Source of the DNA: Liriodendron chinense
Taxonomy: Eukaryota; Streptophyta; Magnoliopsida; Magnoliales; Magnoliaceae
Direction: 5' to 3'
Length of the DNA: 64,000 nucleotides
Assembly: GCA_003013855.2 (NCBI GenBank)
Contig: ML058466.1
Location: 2,905,501 to 2,969,500, forward strand
The notes under the pieces were generated by a model. That model worked only from the letters and a program-made list of their open reading frames with translations, did not search any database and had not been told where the DNA came from. A program made the position numbers and the translations under genes. This document shows positions 23,691 through 35,055 of the stretch, in pieces; position 1 is the stretch's first letter; each line of letters opens with the position of its first letter.

Positions 23691-24127
23691 GTATTGAAAG
23701 TTTGTATAAGTAAGCTAATCGGGTAATTTCTTCCTCAACCCCTCTATCTTCTTTTTTTTTTGTCCTTTTATGGTCGGCACAACCGCCTTAAATATTTGAT
23801 ATAGATTCTTTTTATTTCATTTCTTTATTGTTTTCTCTTCCAATTAAGTGATTTAAGAGATTTCTCCATGGTCGGTTGAGCCGCCTTGAATATTTGATAT
23901 AAATCCCTTTTATTTCATTTCTTTATTGTTTTCTCTTCCAATTAAGTGATTCAAGAGATTTCTTCATGGTCGGCTGAGCCGCCTCTAAGATTCGGTTTCC
24001 CTTAAATGGTTAAGGATCATTGTAGTAGAGTTTTTCTTTTATTTTTGATATTATTTGGTTGTGGACATTAAATGGTCGGTTGAGCTGCCTTTGCCTTATA
24101 ATTTTGGTTTGATTATTTAGTTAATCC

Positions 24128-24162
<35 letters not shown>

Positions 24163-24202
24163 TTTTTCAATCTTTGAAACACACCAGAAGAATGTGACAT
24201 AA
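23691..24202 (+). other. Athila-B leader, 5' of the CACTA insertion
   Basis: Non-coding. Carries 98-bp tandem units starting with tggtcgg at 23771, 23869 and 23967 (a further partial start at 24073) and an (ATT)n array at 24128-24162. It is cut after TAA at 24202 and resumes at 35056. Confidence 0.7.
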
Positions 24203-24520
24203 CACTACAAAAAAATGGGGCAAAGGCTACGAATTATATCCGTAGCTATACATCTATAGCTACGGATATAATCCGTAGCGGGCCCGTATCCGGTCCGTAG
24301 CTATTGGTGCTGTAGCCATAGCCTTTTAAGCTATAGCTACGGATATAGTCCGTAGCTATATATTTCGGCAACGGATAATGGCCGTAGCTATATAAATCCG
24401 ATCCGTAGCATTTTGTCTACATAACGCTACGGATTACTTTTAAGGGCTGCGGACTATATCCGTAGCTAGTGTCTTTAATTTTTTTAAAAATAACAACGGC
24501 ATATCTAGCCGTTTCTGGTA

Positions 24521-24661
24521 CAAGCCCTGATAGAACAATCCATCTAGAAATTCAAACAAAACTTTCGAAACCCATGAACATACAAGCTAGTACATGCCCT
24601 GATAGATCAATCCATTTAGAAATTCAAAGACAACTTTCATGACCGATGAACATACAAGCAA
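24521..24661. repeat. 72-bp tandem duplication in the CACTA element
   Basis: ccctgatagaacaatccat to gaacatacaag, copies starting at 24525 and 24597, diverged at several bases. Confidence 0.8.
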
Positions 24662-24664
24662 GAC

Positions 24665-26150
24665 TTAGTATTGCAAATATATACAAGTTAATTCATAAAT
24701 TCTAATACAAGTGAGACTTACTATTGCAGGTTAGCGACATTAAATTTCATTGTTCTGATCGGTGACACGGTGACATTCATCCACATGCGCCAAAGTTAGC
24801 ATCTTTGTGCAAAACTTGATCATTGGGTTTTAACCACAAACCCTGAATGCAAAACTAACAAAGCTTTGATGTTTAAACACTGAAGAGATGTATGCTAACA
24901 ATACTATTATAATTTGGAGACTGTAAAAGGTTCCAAATGCATACAGACTGCATTAAGCACAACTGTATTCGTCAGAAGCAAATGCATAAAATAAAAAAAC
25001 TCTTTATACAAAGGAAATAATTGGAAATTCAAAAAAGCCTCCAAGGCTTAAAAGAGTATACCTGCAAATGATAACCATACGCCAGACCTACATAGGTGCT
25101 CAAACTTCTGATCAAAAGGGCAAGTGCCTACTCATAATATGAGATCGCCTTATTGTACATCCTGGTGGATAATCATGAATTTGATTAGTTTTTTCCTTTT
25201 CAGTTTTTGGCATCAAGGCTAATGAAATATGAATTTCATTCAAATTGCATAATTAGTCATGCTACGTGGTAGCCAATAGTTTCCTACAAAATTGAAAAAA
25301 AAAAATCAAGCAAACTTTAACTCATTCTATGATAATTCAATAGCTTTAATGCAAAGCAGTAGCCACCACCGAATTTTTTAAGCTGAGAGTCCATAAAATC
25401 AAAATGGTGATTAATACTATTTGCTTACTCATTCTGTACAAATACATTTAACTTACAATCATTTCTTTTGCTTGCTTTTGCCGCAACGTCCTTATGTTAT
25501 CTCTGATATCGATATGTAGAAAAAAAAAAACCCTTTCAGAACGTCAAAATCCGTCAAGATCTTAAAACAGAAAATGGACAATAAAACCCATTCTGCTGCA
25601 CTACTCCAAAGAAAAAACCCACCATTCACCCTATTTTTGTGATAGTAGATAGTCTCTATAATTTAAAATCATTAAAAAAAGGAAATAGAAAGAATTCACT
25701 CCCTAGCACAGGAGTATAGGAATTTGATTAGCGAGTAGATCAAGTCATGGTTTTGAACCTTGACGGGTGAATTTTTCTTTTCTTTAAGAAAACAGTGACC
25801 CAGCAGGTTGAGCCAAGTGAATTTTGGTGCGTGGTTCCAGTCAGACCATCCTGTCCTGTCTTGAGTTCTAAAACATTGGGAAAACAAAAGGCAGACCTAG
25901 TCCATCTATGATTATCAGAAGCACATGATACCAAGACCTACTCCTCCACACTGCCTATAACAGTCAATAATTAGAGTGAACAATGTTGGTCCTATTTCAA
26001 GGGATAGGAATCAAGTCCCATCAAGACGTGTAGCCAATGCATGTAAAATCAAGACCACTCATCTAGCAGGCCCCATAGTATATAGGTCACCATGCAACTA
26101 ACCTTGGGAAGTCAGCTCATGTACACGTCACACATGCCAGCATCACACGG
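24665..26150. other. CACTA interior, unassigned
   Basis: AT-rich; nothing recognised on either strand. Short minus-strand frames at 25696-25934 have no family match I can name. Confidence 0.3.
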
Positions 26151-26151
26151 A

Positions 26152-26345
26152 TGCAAGATCCAATCCATCAGGTAGGTCCAACCTTCTACATGTTTTCATC
26201 CAAGTTTTTCACGGCTGCTCATTTATTTTGCAAACTGTGGCCTGACTGACCAGTGGGTCAACCTTACTCTTGCGCTAACACCAATATAGTGGTGCCATCG
26301 TAATAGATGGATTAGATATTGGACCTATCGTGCCATGCCAGCACA
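26152..26345. repeat. Dispersed repeat, copy 1 (second copy at 28241-28510)
   Basis: gatccaatccatcaggtagg, tttattttgcaaactgtg, ctgaccagtgggtcaacc and atatagtggtg appear in the same order in both copies. The second copy is longer. Both are diverged and non-coding, probably an old MITE. Confidence 0.65.
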
Positions 26346-26690
26346 TGTGTGGCATGCACATGAGCTTTTTGCACACACTTGTGGGCTTGGAAATGCTTGT
26401 AGGCGTTCGTCTAAAATTAAATGAGTCCGGATCCTCCATTGGCTCCAAACAGGAAAACCCTGTTTGGAGCCTTTTCATTGGTCCACATCCACTGCATGAC
26501 GTCAATGTGGTCAGGTTGCACTGAAAATGTGACATGGTTGCAGACCTATGTGATCACGGGGACCAATAAAAAGGGTCTAAACAAGGTTTTCCTATTTGGT
26601 AGCCAACAGAGGATCCGGACTCAAAATTAAAATATGAGTTATTTGGGTTATTTTTCTTATCTTCTGTGAATTAATCTATGACAGCGAAAG

Positions 26691-26691
<1 letters not shown>

Positions 26692-26730
<39 letters not shown>
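26692..26730. repeat. (GA)n microsatellite
   Basis: About 19 GA units. Confidence 0.95.
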
Positions 26731-26733
<3 letters not shown>

Positions 26734-27367
26734 AAAGGAAAGACCAGTTGATGAACATGAAAGCCAGGCAGTGATGTGAGTCCTCTTCATCAGGTAGCTG
26801 CTAGTAGATGCCCTGCCTAAAAATCAAGACAAACCCACTCAACAAATAGGCAATGATTTTAGAAACATAAGGATGGTCATTAATCCATTCATGAACTGTA
26901 GCTCAGTTGATCAGCGAGATCATATTTTTTGTCAAGAGCATCTGTTTGGTGGGAACTGTCTGTTGGCAGCTCAGATTCATGCGTGTCTAGTCAGATTTGT
27001 ATAGATTTGGTGCACAATTATACGGTCAGATTTACACACCTTGGATGCACAAGATACAGTCAGATTTGCACAGATTTGTACACCAGATTTGTACAACCGC
27101 CGATTCATGAGAAGGCTCTAATTTCAGCCCGAATGGTTTCATCCAATCCCCCTGGGAAATGTTCGAGATATTTAAAGCAAATGGATATTTAAGAAAATAC
27201 AGAAACAATTCACAATCAATTCACGAGCAATATAATGACCTGTTTGGCGAGATAAAATACACAGCAACCATTGCACTTACACGACTGACTTGAGATAAAA
27301 TAGGAGATATCAGTGCATCAACAACTATCCTGGAAATTTCAGTTTCATATTTAATGTATAAGCTTAC

Positions 27368-27432
27368 CGCGAAGAACCCTCCTGCTCCATTCCCTGCATC
27401 AACAATTATATGGAATCCATCCAATGGTTTCT
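27368..27432 (-). pseudogene. Captured exon: phosphoglucomutase/phosphomannomutase family (downstream exon)
   Basis: 65-bp exon on the minus strand with clean borders: acceptor tttcag before 27432 and donor gcg|gtaagc at 27367-27366. It reads KPLDGFHIIVDAGNGAGGFF, matching the domain-II entry of the plant alpha-D-phosphohexomutase family (VDAGNGAGG). These enzymes move phosphate between C1 and C6 of hexose phosphates. An upstream exon of the same gene lies at 27689-27777. The exon or exons between them, including the catalytic-serine loop continuation, are absent. Captured fragment inside the CACTA element. Confidence 0.75.
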
Positions 27433-27688
27433 CTGAAAGTTGACAAGGAAGCACAATCAGCAAATCGATCATAAACTGCTTAGTATTAAAATAATAACAA
27501 AAAATAACAGCCACATCTAAAAGCTGGATGCAAAAAAAAAACAGAAAGACCATCCTCAGTTCCAATAAACAGATCTAGGCCCTTAATTTATCTACCAGCT
27601 ACGCCAGTCCTAAAAATAACTAGCAAGGTACTGGAACTTAAGTTCATATTCCGTACAATCCAAAAATGGCATTATTTTCTCCAAATAC

Positions 27689-27777
27689 CTGTTATCATTA
27701 TGGATCCATCAACTGGACAGAAGAACTCCTCATCCTCTGTAAGCGTGCTGTTAAACATTGCCGGCGTAGATGCCAAT
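27689..27777 (-). pseudogene. Captured exon: phosphoglucomutase/phosphomannomutase family (upstream exon)
   Basis: 89-bp exon, acceptor ttttag before 27777 and donor acag|gtattt after 27689. It reads LASTPAMFNSTLTEDEEFF, then CPVDGSIMIT. In the family this leads into the catalytic loop (T-A-S-H-x-P), whose alanine codon would be completed by the next exon. Intact splice borders and an open frame suggest recent capture. Order and orientation agree with the exon at 27368-27432. Confidence 0.78.
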
Positions 27778-27779
27778 CT

Positions 27780-29000
27780 AAAACAAACGTTCAGCACCCA
27801 TCAGCATGAGAGTATAAAGTCATACTGGTGACAGTTCATAAAACTAAGGGTACATCAACAGAGGTTCAAGAATTTCCATGTTGTCCCATAGCAATCATCA
27901 AATGAGCCATACCAATCCATTCGAAGGATTCTGTACATGCGGGACATGTTTGAACAATCCACGCCTATATATGTAGGCCACACGGTTGATGTGAGACACC
28001 AAAAAACTCCAACAGTTTTGAGACCAAATCTCACTGTTCAAAATGAGTAAAATTGAGTGCAATTCGTTGTCCAAATCAGGCATATTGGTGTGCTCAAAAC
28101 GTGGCCCAACTTAGACAGTTTTGTGGGCCCAAAACATGGTCTAGCTAGGCTGATTTGAGGGTCAAAGAGGGCCCAACCGGTGGCCATAATTAAGTCCCAC
28201 ACACTGTCCAAAATTTGGACAGAATTAGACCCACATACATGTGAGATCTAATCCATCCATCAGGTTGGCCCAACCTTGCACATGCTTTCCCAAAAATAAA
28301 ATCTGGTCCAATCAGCATGTGGACCCCAATATTGCAAGACAGGTGAATGGGTTGAAAACTTCAGTGAAGCCTTCCAAGCTGTCCATTTATTTTGCAAACT
28401 GTGCGCCAACTGACCAGTGGGTCAACCTGATTCTTGGGCTAGGACGTCAATATAGTGGTGTCATTCTGATGGATGGATTGGATCTCAGACCTTTCATGCC
28501 ATGCTGGTACAACCATGATAAGCAAATGGACAAAGAATAAAAAAAACACATGCATCGTAGCTAAAAGAACCAACTTGATTCCAAGATCAATGTGCTCCCG
28601 AATACCAAAGCCGAAGCACCCAGTATCACTGAAGTTCCTTCTCAACAACTCGCATTCTTTCACTTTCAACCCGCTCTGTTGGTAGGATGGCATGATATAC
28701 TTTTAACATAGATTAACCTTCCTTTTATAGGATCTCTGTTGGTTGCTTAGGATAATCCAACAGGTGCAATTTCTCTGGTTGTTTCAGCTCCCTGTCTAGT
28801 CCTACGGTTCGGATGGACCATGTCAATGAACAGATGTGGTCATATGCATATTAGAGATTTACCTTAGGTGGCTTGAATGGGTAACCTGGTGGGAAGTGAA
28901 TGGTTTAACAGAAATACACCACCTACAACTGGACCCATAATTGTTTCTTGCCAGTGGAACATGTCATCAGCAAGAGGACCTATATTCATATAAAATACCC
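27780..29000. other. CACTA interior, non-coding
   Basis: Includes the second copy of the dispersed repeat (28241-28510). No gene recognised. Confidence 0.35.
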
Positions 29001-29283
29001 AATTCAGAAAGCTGATGAGCCTTTCAATTCAGAAAGCTGATGAACCCACACACAGATGGATGAAGAAAACAGAACTAACCTGCCTCAGGAAACGAGCGTG
29101 TCATTCAGAGAAAGTGCCGATAGTTGATCAGTTGGGGTTCAGCCACCTGCTGCTGCTGCCACCTTCGCCTTTAAAGCTTCCGGAGACGCCAATAGGTGCA
29201 GCACCTCAGTCTGGTCCATCTCCAGAAGCATGCCTGTCACCTTAGCATGCCTGTCACCCTAGCTGCTGCTGCTGCTGCTGCTG

Positions 29284-29422
29284 CTAGCTGCTGCTGTCCA
29301 TCCGTTTTGGATCATTATTTTAGGGAATGATCCAAAAAAAAAAAAGGCAAATCCAAATCATAGGCAGCAGTGATTGAACGTCCACAATTAAGAACTTCCT
29401 AGGGCCCACTGTAATTTTGTGA
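29284..29422. repeat. Half of a GGGCCCAC fold-back element
   Basis: tccatccgttttggatcatt, gtgattgaacgtccacaatt and tagggcccactgt are one arm of the family. It abuts the 3' end of the LEA_2 fragment. A (CTG)n run precedes it at 29262-29295. Confidence 0.6.
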
Positions 29423-29690
29423 GATTTTGATGGGTTTAGTTTTAGTAGTGTCACTGACAATGGCGCAGGAGATGTACCTGCGATGCTTCATTCTAACCAG
29501 CTTTCCCACTACATCTCCTTGTGAGCGGATCTCAAATTCAATCCTCAATGGGACTTTGTCATCAACATTGTCAGATACTGCTAGGCTAGCTCCTGCACCA
29601 TACAGAGGAACCTCGGTTCCTTGGAGGATCACAGACAGTCCGGTGGCTCTTTCTCGGTTGGTAGTACTTCTTCAACTACAATGCAATGTA
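29423..29690 (-). pseudogene. Captured fragment: LEA_2 / NDR1-HIN1-like protein, C-terminal part
   Basis: The minus strand reads KYYQPRKSHRTV, then after a one-base shift VILQGTEVPLYGAGASLAV, VPLRIEFEIRSQGDVVGKLV and KTKPIKISQN near the end. The PLYGAGAS block and the (V/L)GKLV block are typical of plant LEA_2 (NHL) membrane-anchored proteins of stress and pathogen responses. The N-terminal membrane anchor is missing. A possible acceptor (cattgtag) precedes KKYYQPRK. The frameshift makes it a pseudogene piece. Confidence 0.7.
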
Positions 29691-31041
29691 GATCGTATCA
29701 GTAGCGGTTCAAAAGATCGGTCAGTACCAGAACTTTTGGGTGTTCTTGGATGCATGTGGAATTGAATTGCAATAATCAAACTAAAAAAGCTAAATTGGAG
29801 TTTTCTTAACATTCATGCAGGTCTGGGCTCCAATATGCATGTTATCCCATCCTGTCAAGATGTTGACCATGTGCCCACATGGCCCTCGCCCAAAAATCAG
29901 GCCCACCCATTCATCAGGTGGGCTACAATACATGAAAAAAACAGATGGGTAGAAAAACTTTGGTTAACTTATTTCATACATGCCCACATGGTGAGAATGG
30001 GAGAGCACTTCTACACAGTGGGGCCTACCTGATGGACAGCTCAGATGTTGAATCAGTTCCAGCTTGTTGACTAAGCATGCAACAAGATTGGACATTTTAC
30101 CTGTTAAAAAAAGGTGGGGATTTATGTGGAAGTTCACATTCAAGTTCCTTATGTGATCATTTCTCCTCATGTTTATGGTCTATATGTATGTATCAAAGAT
30201 GACTAAGCATGCTATTATACTCTATTTACATGTATGTGTTTAAATCAATGGACATTTTACCTGTTAAAAAAATGTCCGTCATAAGGCCTTCAGCAGAAAA
30301 TGGAAGTGCTTGTAGCAGATCTGGTTTCTGTCAAATGCAACTCCCATGAAATGACTGGTTAGCAGAAAAACAAATCACTTCAAAATGCCAGAGGTAGGCT
30401 CCACCTAAAGCAGATTCAATACTGTACATCTCTTGTTAGTTCTCCAATTGCAATATAATGAAGTAGAAGCGCCATGCTTCAAACATTTTCCTGATTGGAG
30501 GATCCTCCAATCAGAGTTCAGTGACACAATGCATTTACGTTTGCTACTTTTTGAAATGCTACACAAAACATAACCAAATTTAATGTAAGCCTATTAAAAA
30601 AAAAACATCTAAATCAAAATTATTTTCTGCTAAATTAGGCAGTCCACCAAAACTCGCATGGTAGTGTTGCATTGACAATCTATAAAATGATTTTTTTTGT
30701 GTCTGAAAGATGCCTATAAAACTACTTTTTCCCTTGTTAGCAAAGAGATGTGAATATTCATCAATGATTTAGATGCCCTGATGCAAACTGAACTAAGAGA
30801 AAAAGAAGGCTTCAAATTATGTTAGAAACAGGAGTTTTTCCTGAAGGTTGAAAAGAATGTTCTTGATTTTCACCTTCATGAAGACATCAAGGTCGGGACT
30901 GGGCTTAATTTTTTTATGCATTTTCCCTTGTTGAAAACTCCATCTTACATCTCTGTAAATAGTTTCAGAAACCAAAACTATTATAATTCAAATTCCACAA
31001 CCTCCCACAATTCATAACTGAAACTGTTCACTTCAACATAC

Positions 31042-31199
31042 CGTAATGGGTCCCAACTCCTTGGAATCAAGCAGAGAGCCAAAGTCTCTTTCACCGTCAT
31101 TTCCCCAATATGAAGATCATGTTGACTAATATAAGCAGATGTCCTTTGAAGGACGAACTCCTCCATCCCATGGCCATTGTAAGTTACTCTTCCAAAAGC
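31042..31199 (-). pseudogene. Captured exon: PDR-type ABCG transporter
   Basis: 158-bp exon with acceptor catcag before 31199 and donor ttacg|gtatgt at 31041-31040. It reads GRVTYNGHGMEEFVLQRTSA, YISQHDLHIGEMTVKETLA, then after a 2-base loss and a stop FQGVGTHY. This is the conserved first nucleotide-binding domain segment (Q-loop region YISQxDLHxGEMTVRETL) of full-size ABCG (pleiotropic drug resistance) transporters, which export metabolites across the plasma membrane. Splice borders are preserved but the frame is broken, so it is a captured, decaying fragment. Confidence 0.82.
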
Positions 31200-31767
31200 C
31201 TGATGTTTGAGAAAAACCCAAATCAGCTTTGTATCAAATAAGATACTGTATATGTAAATCCATCATGAAAAAAGAAGCTAGTTAGAGTAAAAGACAGGCG
31301 AAGAAGGTACACAGCTAAATATAAACAAGAGCTTTCCTTGTTGAAAAGGATAAAATGTCCAATAATGTTTTCCATAAGGAAAATCATATATATACACACC
31401 TATACTAGTCTTTTCCTAGTTTCTAATATTTATTCCCTCCCTTTCCTTGGTAATTTTGATACAAACAACTCTATGACATCCAGAGTTGTCATCTCCTTCC
31501 ATTTCTATAATCATTAGTCTTCTAATGGGCGGCTAAGATCATCCAAAAAAAAAAAAAAAACACCACGCCGTTGTGCTCTCTCACCTGCTCAGATAAACGT
31601 ATTAAGCAAGCAACTGTCCAACCATGGACTTTGTATGAGATCGTTCGAACAGTTAAAATTATCAGATTGATTCAGTCTTCTGTCCGTGGTCGAATCCAGA
31701 GATAACTCGTAGATTTGGATGGTTCACATCAACAAGCATGCATGAGAAAAGAAGAAAGAGTGATTAC

Positions 31768-31840
31768 CTTTTTTATGTAATTGATGATCCCTTCATCTTT
31801 GAGTTTCCTCCCATTGTGATTGGTCACATTATCAGTCCCG
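31768..31840 (-). pseudogene. Unassigned exon-like piece in CACTA element
   Basis: The minus strand reads FGTDNVTNHNGRKLKDEGII, then NYIKK, ending at a good donor (aag|gtaatc). I do not recognise the protein. A similar exon-like stretch at 32175-32249 (GSSSDILNEGLVSYALDNLQ, donor cag|gttttc) lies upstream on the same strand; the two might come from one gene. Both are hypotheses. Confidence 0.3.
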
Positions 31841-32249
31841 AATCACCGTACATGTTGGCTACATATACGGTTAGAAATGAAATGAACAGAATTTCAATTG
31901 TGTGAGGTGGATAGTAGCATTTCTGCTGTATAAATTTGGAATGGAGATGATTGTGGTCCCTCTGAAAGGCAGAAAAACCATCAAACAAAATCTCTATAAC
32001 TTAATGATTCAAGTAATAGAAAAATCAAAGAAAAAGAATCACATAATCCTAAAAAATTATAAAATCATGCCAACAGTAAAAAAGGTAAGTAAAACAAAAA
32101 TAGAGAAGATTCAGCTGATATTCATTGTAATTGCTAAAAAAAATTGAAAATCCATAAAAGAACATATAGAAAACCTGCAGATTATCTAAAGCGTACGACA
32201 CCAATCCCTCATTCAGGATGTCAGAAGAGGATCCAGTGGTGAAAAGCAT

Positions 32250-34629
32250 TGGAAAATAAAGAATCAGACTAAATCAAGAAATCCTTCTATAGTAGTGAAA
32301 AGCGTTGGCAAATCTCTAAGCAACCGGTCTATTTGCTGGTGCCAACTAGATATCAACCATCTTGTTCTGCTATATGTAATGTCTTTTCAGGTGTTAAGTT
32401 CATGCTACCAAGTTTAGAAGCAACATATAGAAATCTACAAATGATTAATCAATACCTATAGAAAAGAAAACAAAACAAAAGAAAGAGGAATGATTTGTGC
32501 ATTCTTGTCATAGTTTCTCTATAAGCATCTGCTACTCTCTGATGTGCATTTTCCACACCATGCTAAATAGTAGTGACTCATATACTGTAACATACAATTA
32601 TCTCAATGAAGACATCAAAATTTTTTTACCCCAATGTGAAAGGGCATGGCCAAAAAAGAAACCAACCACAAATGTAACCATTTGATTTGTCCGAACCTTT
32701 GACCATCTTCTTTTTAAACCATACAATTGATGGATTGGCTTCTTCAAATCATTGTTATTTACTAACTGTGCTTCATCCACAATGTGGTCCACAATTTGCA
32801 CAACCCAGATTAACATACAAGTGCGCTGTGTATGAGGTTGATTACTCACCATAATTTAACATAACGTGGGAGACTCACACCACAGTCAAAACCTACAAAT
32901 CACTCTGAACAATATCAATCACAAAAAACCCATCTGATGCATCATTCAGCTCTTGTATGACCAGAAATTCAAAAGCAAATAAATAAACTAAGTGGCCACT
33001 ATTTACACCCACCCTCATTGACAGACCCCATTTATTTACTTTTTGGTTATATAGTAGTACAAACTGTACTATTATTATATGACTAGGATTAGAAAAAAGG
33101 GTGCATGTATCAATCTGGGTGGATGAAAATGTGAACAGCTAGAACATGTCCTACAATCATTTACACAGTGATAGCAGTATCTGTTCAGCACATGCTTTTT
33201 TCTTTTCTTGTTTTTCCCTTTTATGGCCCTTTTGGCATAACATCAAGAATACATACAGCTCCCATGAATTTGTCATCTCATCACGTGGCCCAGTTGGGAA
33301 ACGCATAAAAACAACTGCCATGTAAAGAGGCATGTGCAAGTCAAGCCTACAACCTCTAATAAATTATAGGATCCGGCTCCACAGCAAATGCATGTGTTAT
33401 ACACGTGGGACCCATCTTTCCATAGTCCACCAATCCCATGTCCAATCCGACCAGTGGCCTGTGTATAGACGGTAAATAAGGGACCATACCCACAATTGAC
33501 AGAAAATACGTGATTAGCTCAAGTGGATGGGATCTTCCAATCCCAAAGACTAGTCGAGCATCCACCATCCACTGTGGGGCCCATAGCTAACAATAAAAAA
33601 CTTACATTCGAATGCCATATCTAAAATAGAGACTACCAAACCCATTCATGAAATTCCACCAATGTTCTGTACCTCCAACCATTTCTTCTGCGATTTCTCA
33701 CTATGATGAGAACAAGAATATGACGACAACAACTTGAAATTCTCAAGCTCAATGAAGTGGCAGCAGCAGCGGCCATAACTGCCGCAAATTGTGGAGACAG
33801 CAGCGAACAGAGGTTGCAGCAGGCTACCCTCGGCGTCAGCTTGGAAAAGGACAGTGAATATAGAAAAAAAGAAAAAGAAAAATCGCACTTGAATCAATTG
33901 GAGAAGTTGTCAACGAGTGGATAGATGTGTAGCTCGAATCCCTGTTAAATAGGATGAGAAAGCTTAGGAAATGAAATCTCATTTTCATGGGGGAAGGGGG
34001 AATTTTTCGGGGAGAGATTGGGAAAATTTGGGTGCATCGGATATTTGATTTCCCTCCATTTCCGCCCGAATCAACAATGCAAATGGCGAGAAAGAGGGTT
34101 TCTCACGCAACCCTCTTTCTTTTCATATGGTTTCAACGAATCCAAACAGGCCCTAAAACGAATTCAGAGCAAGAGGCACTAACAGAAACTACCTTCCAAA
34201 ATCATACATGCATAAACCAACAAGGAAAATTTAAAAATAAAATAAAATAAGAAACCTTATCATGGATCGCACTGCTAGTGGAATTCCTCGACATTGCAGC
34301 CAAACGCTACAACATTCAACCCCTAATTTCAAAAAATACATGATTTTTTTTTTGAAAAAATGGGAGAAAAATACTGGTGGTGAGGGTTTTGATCGTGCCA
34401 GCCCTCCAACCCTTGGAAATCTCTGAAGACTTCTTCGACGGAGCGAGAGAGAGAGGGAGAGGGAGACGGAGATGGAGACGGGGAGAGACAGAGAGAGTGG
34501 GGTCTGTTTTGGGGGAAAAAAAAGGGCGTGGGTTTTTTTTTGGGGGAGGAAAAAGCGTGATGGCGGAGGGGGGGAAAATTGGGTTTTTTTTCACAGCCCG
34601 CGCAATGGCAGAAGGCGAGTGTGGTATGA
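32250..34629. other. CACTA interior, unassigned
   Basis: No recognised domain. 33650-33880 contains an Ala/Ser-rich minus-strand start (MAAAATSLSLRISSCC) that looks like a transit peptide but leads nowhere recognisable. 34430-34600 is purine-rich, low-complexity sequence. Confidence 0.3.
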
Positions 34630-34905
34630 GGCTCGTGGGGCCCACTTTGATGTATGTGGTTTATCTACTCCGTCCATTCATTTTGCAAGATTGTTTTAGG
34701 GCATGATTCAAAAAATAAGGGAGATAAAAGGCCCAAGGAGACCACACCACATCTCAATGGTACACACATTATCTTCACTGTTTCCTAAGGTGTGGTCCAC
34801 CTGAGTGTTCGATCCACCTCCTTTTTGCCCTCATGCTCTAAAATGAGCTTTCAAAATGGATGGACGGCTTAGATAAAACACACACATTGTGTTGGGCTCT
34901 TTAAA
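34630..34905. repeat. GGGCCCAC fold-back element nested in CACTA
   Basis: Arms gtggggcccactttgatgta (left) and catggatggacgg-type right end (aatggatggacggcttagat, then cacattgtgttgggctc) pair as inverted repeats around aatggtacacacattatc. It is the best preserved compact copy in the window. Confidence 0.7.
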
Positions 34906-35055
34906 GACCCTTGGGGCACCCTCAAAAGGCTAGCTACGGATCGTTGGAGTGGTAGCTTTTAGCGAGGGATCAAATCCGTAGCAAAATCACTAGGGATTCT
35001 ATCCGCAGCGAACAGAACCCATAATCCGTAGCCTTTGCCCATTTTTTTGATAGTG

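Larger units (their letters stand above)
24203..35055. mobile_element. CACTA transposon, 10.85 kb, non-autonomous, carrying host gene exons
   Basis: The left end CACTACAAAAAAATGGGGC, followed by AAAGGCTACG, matches the right end in reverse complement (CACTATCAAAAAAATGGGC, then AAAGGCTACGG). Both sides are flanked by TAA (24200-24202, 35056-35058), the 3-bp duplication of CACTA transposition. Subterminal arrays of GCTACGGAT/ATCCGTAGC lie at 24228-24470 and 34925-35040. No TNP2-type transposase is recognisable inside. The cargo consists of spliced-gene exons on the minus strand: PGM family (27368-27777), LEA_2 (29423-29690) and ABCG (31042-31199), plus unassigned exon-like pieces. It sits in the leader of Athila-B, so it is younger than that element. 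Confidence 0.88.

Noticed and set aside
26893..26930. tRNA-like string tgtagctcagttgatcagcga
   Set aside because: Resembles an A box, but no B box (GGTTCRANNCC) follows at the right distance and no acceptor stem pairs.
34377..34706. Overlapping 109-codon frames on both strands
   Set aside because: Purine-rich low-complexity DNA and fold-back arm; frames on both strands show compositional openness, not coding.
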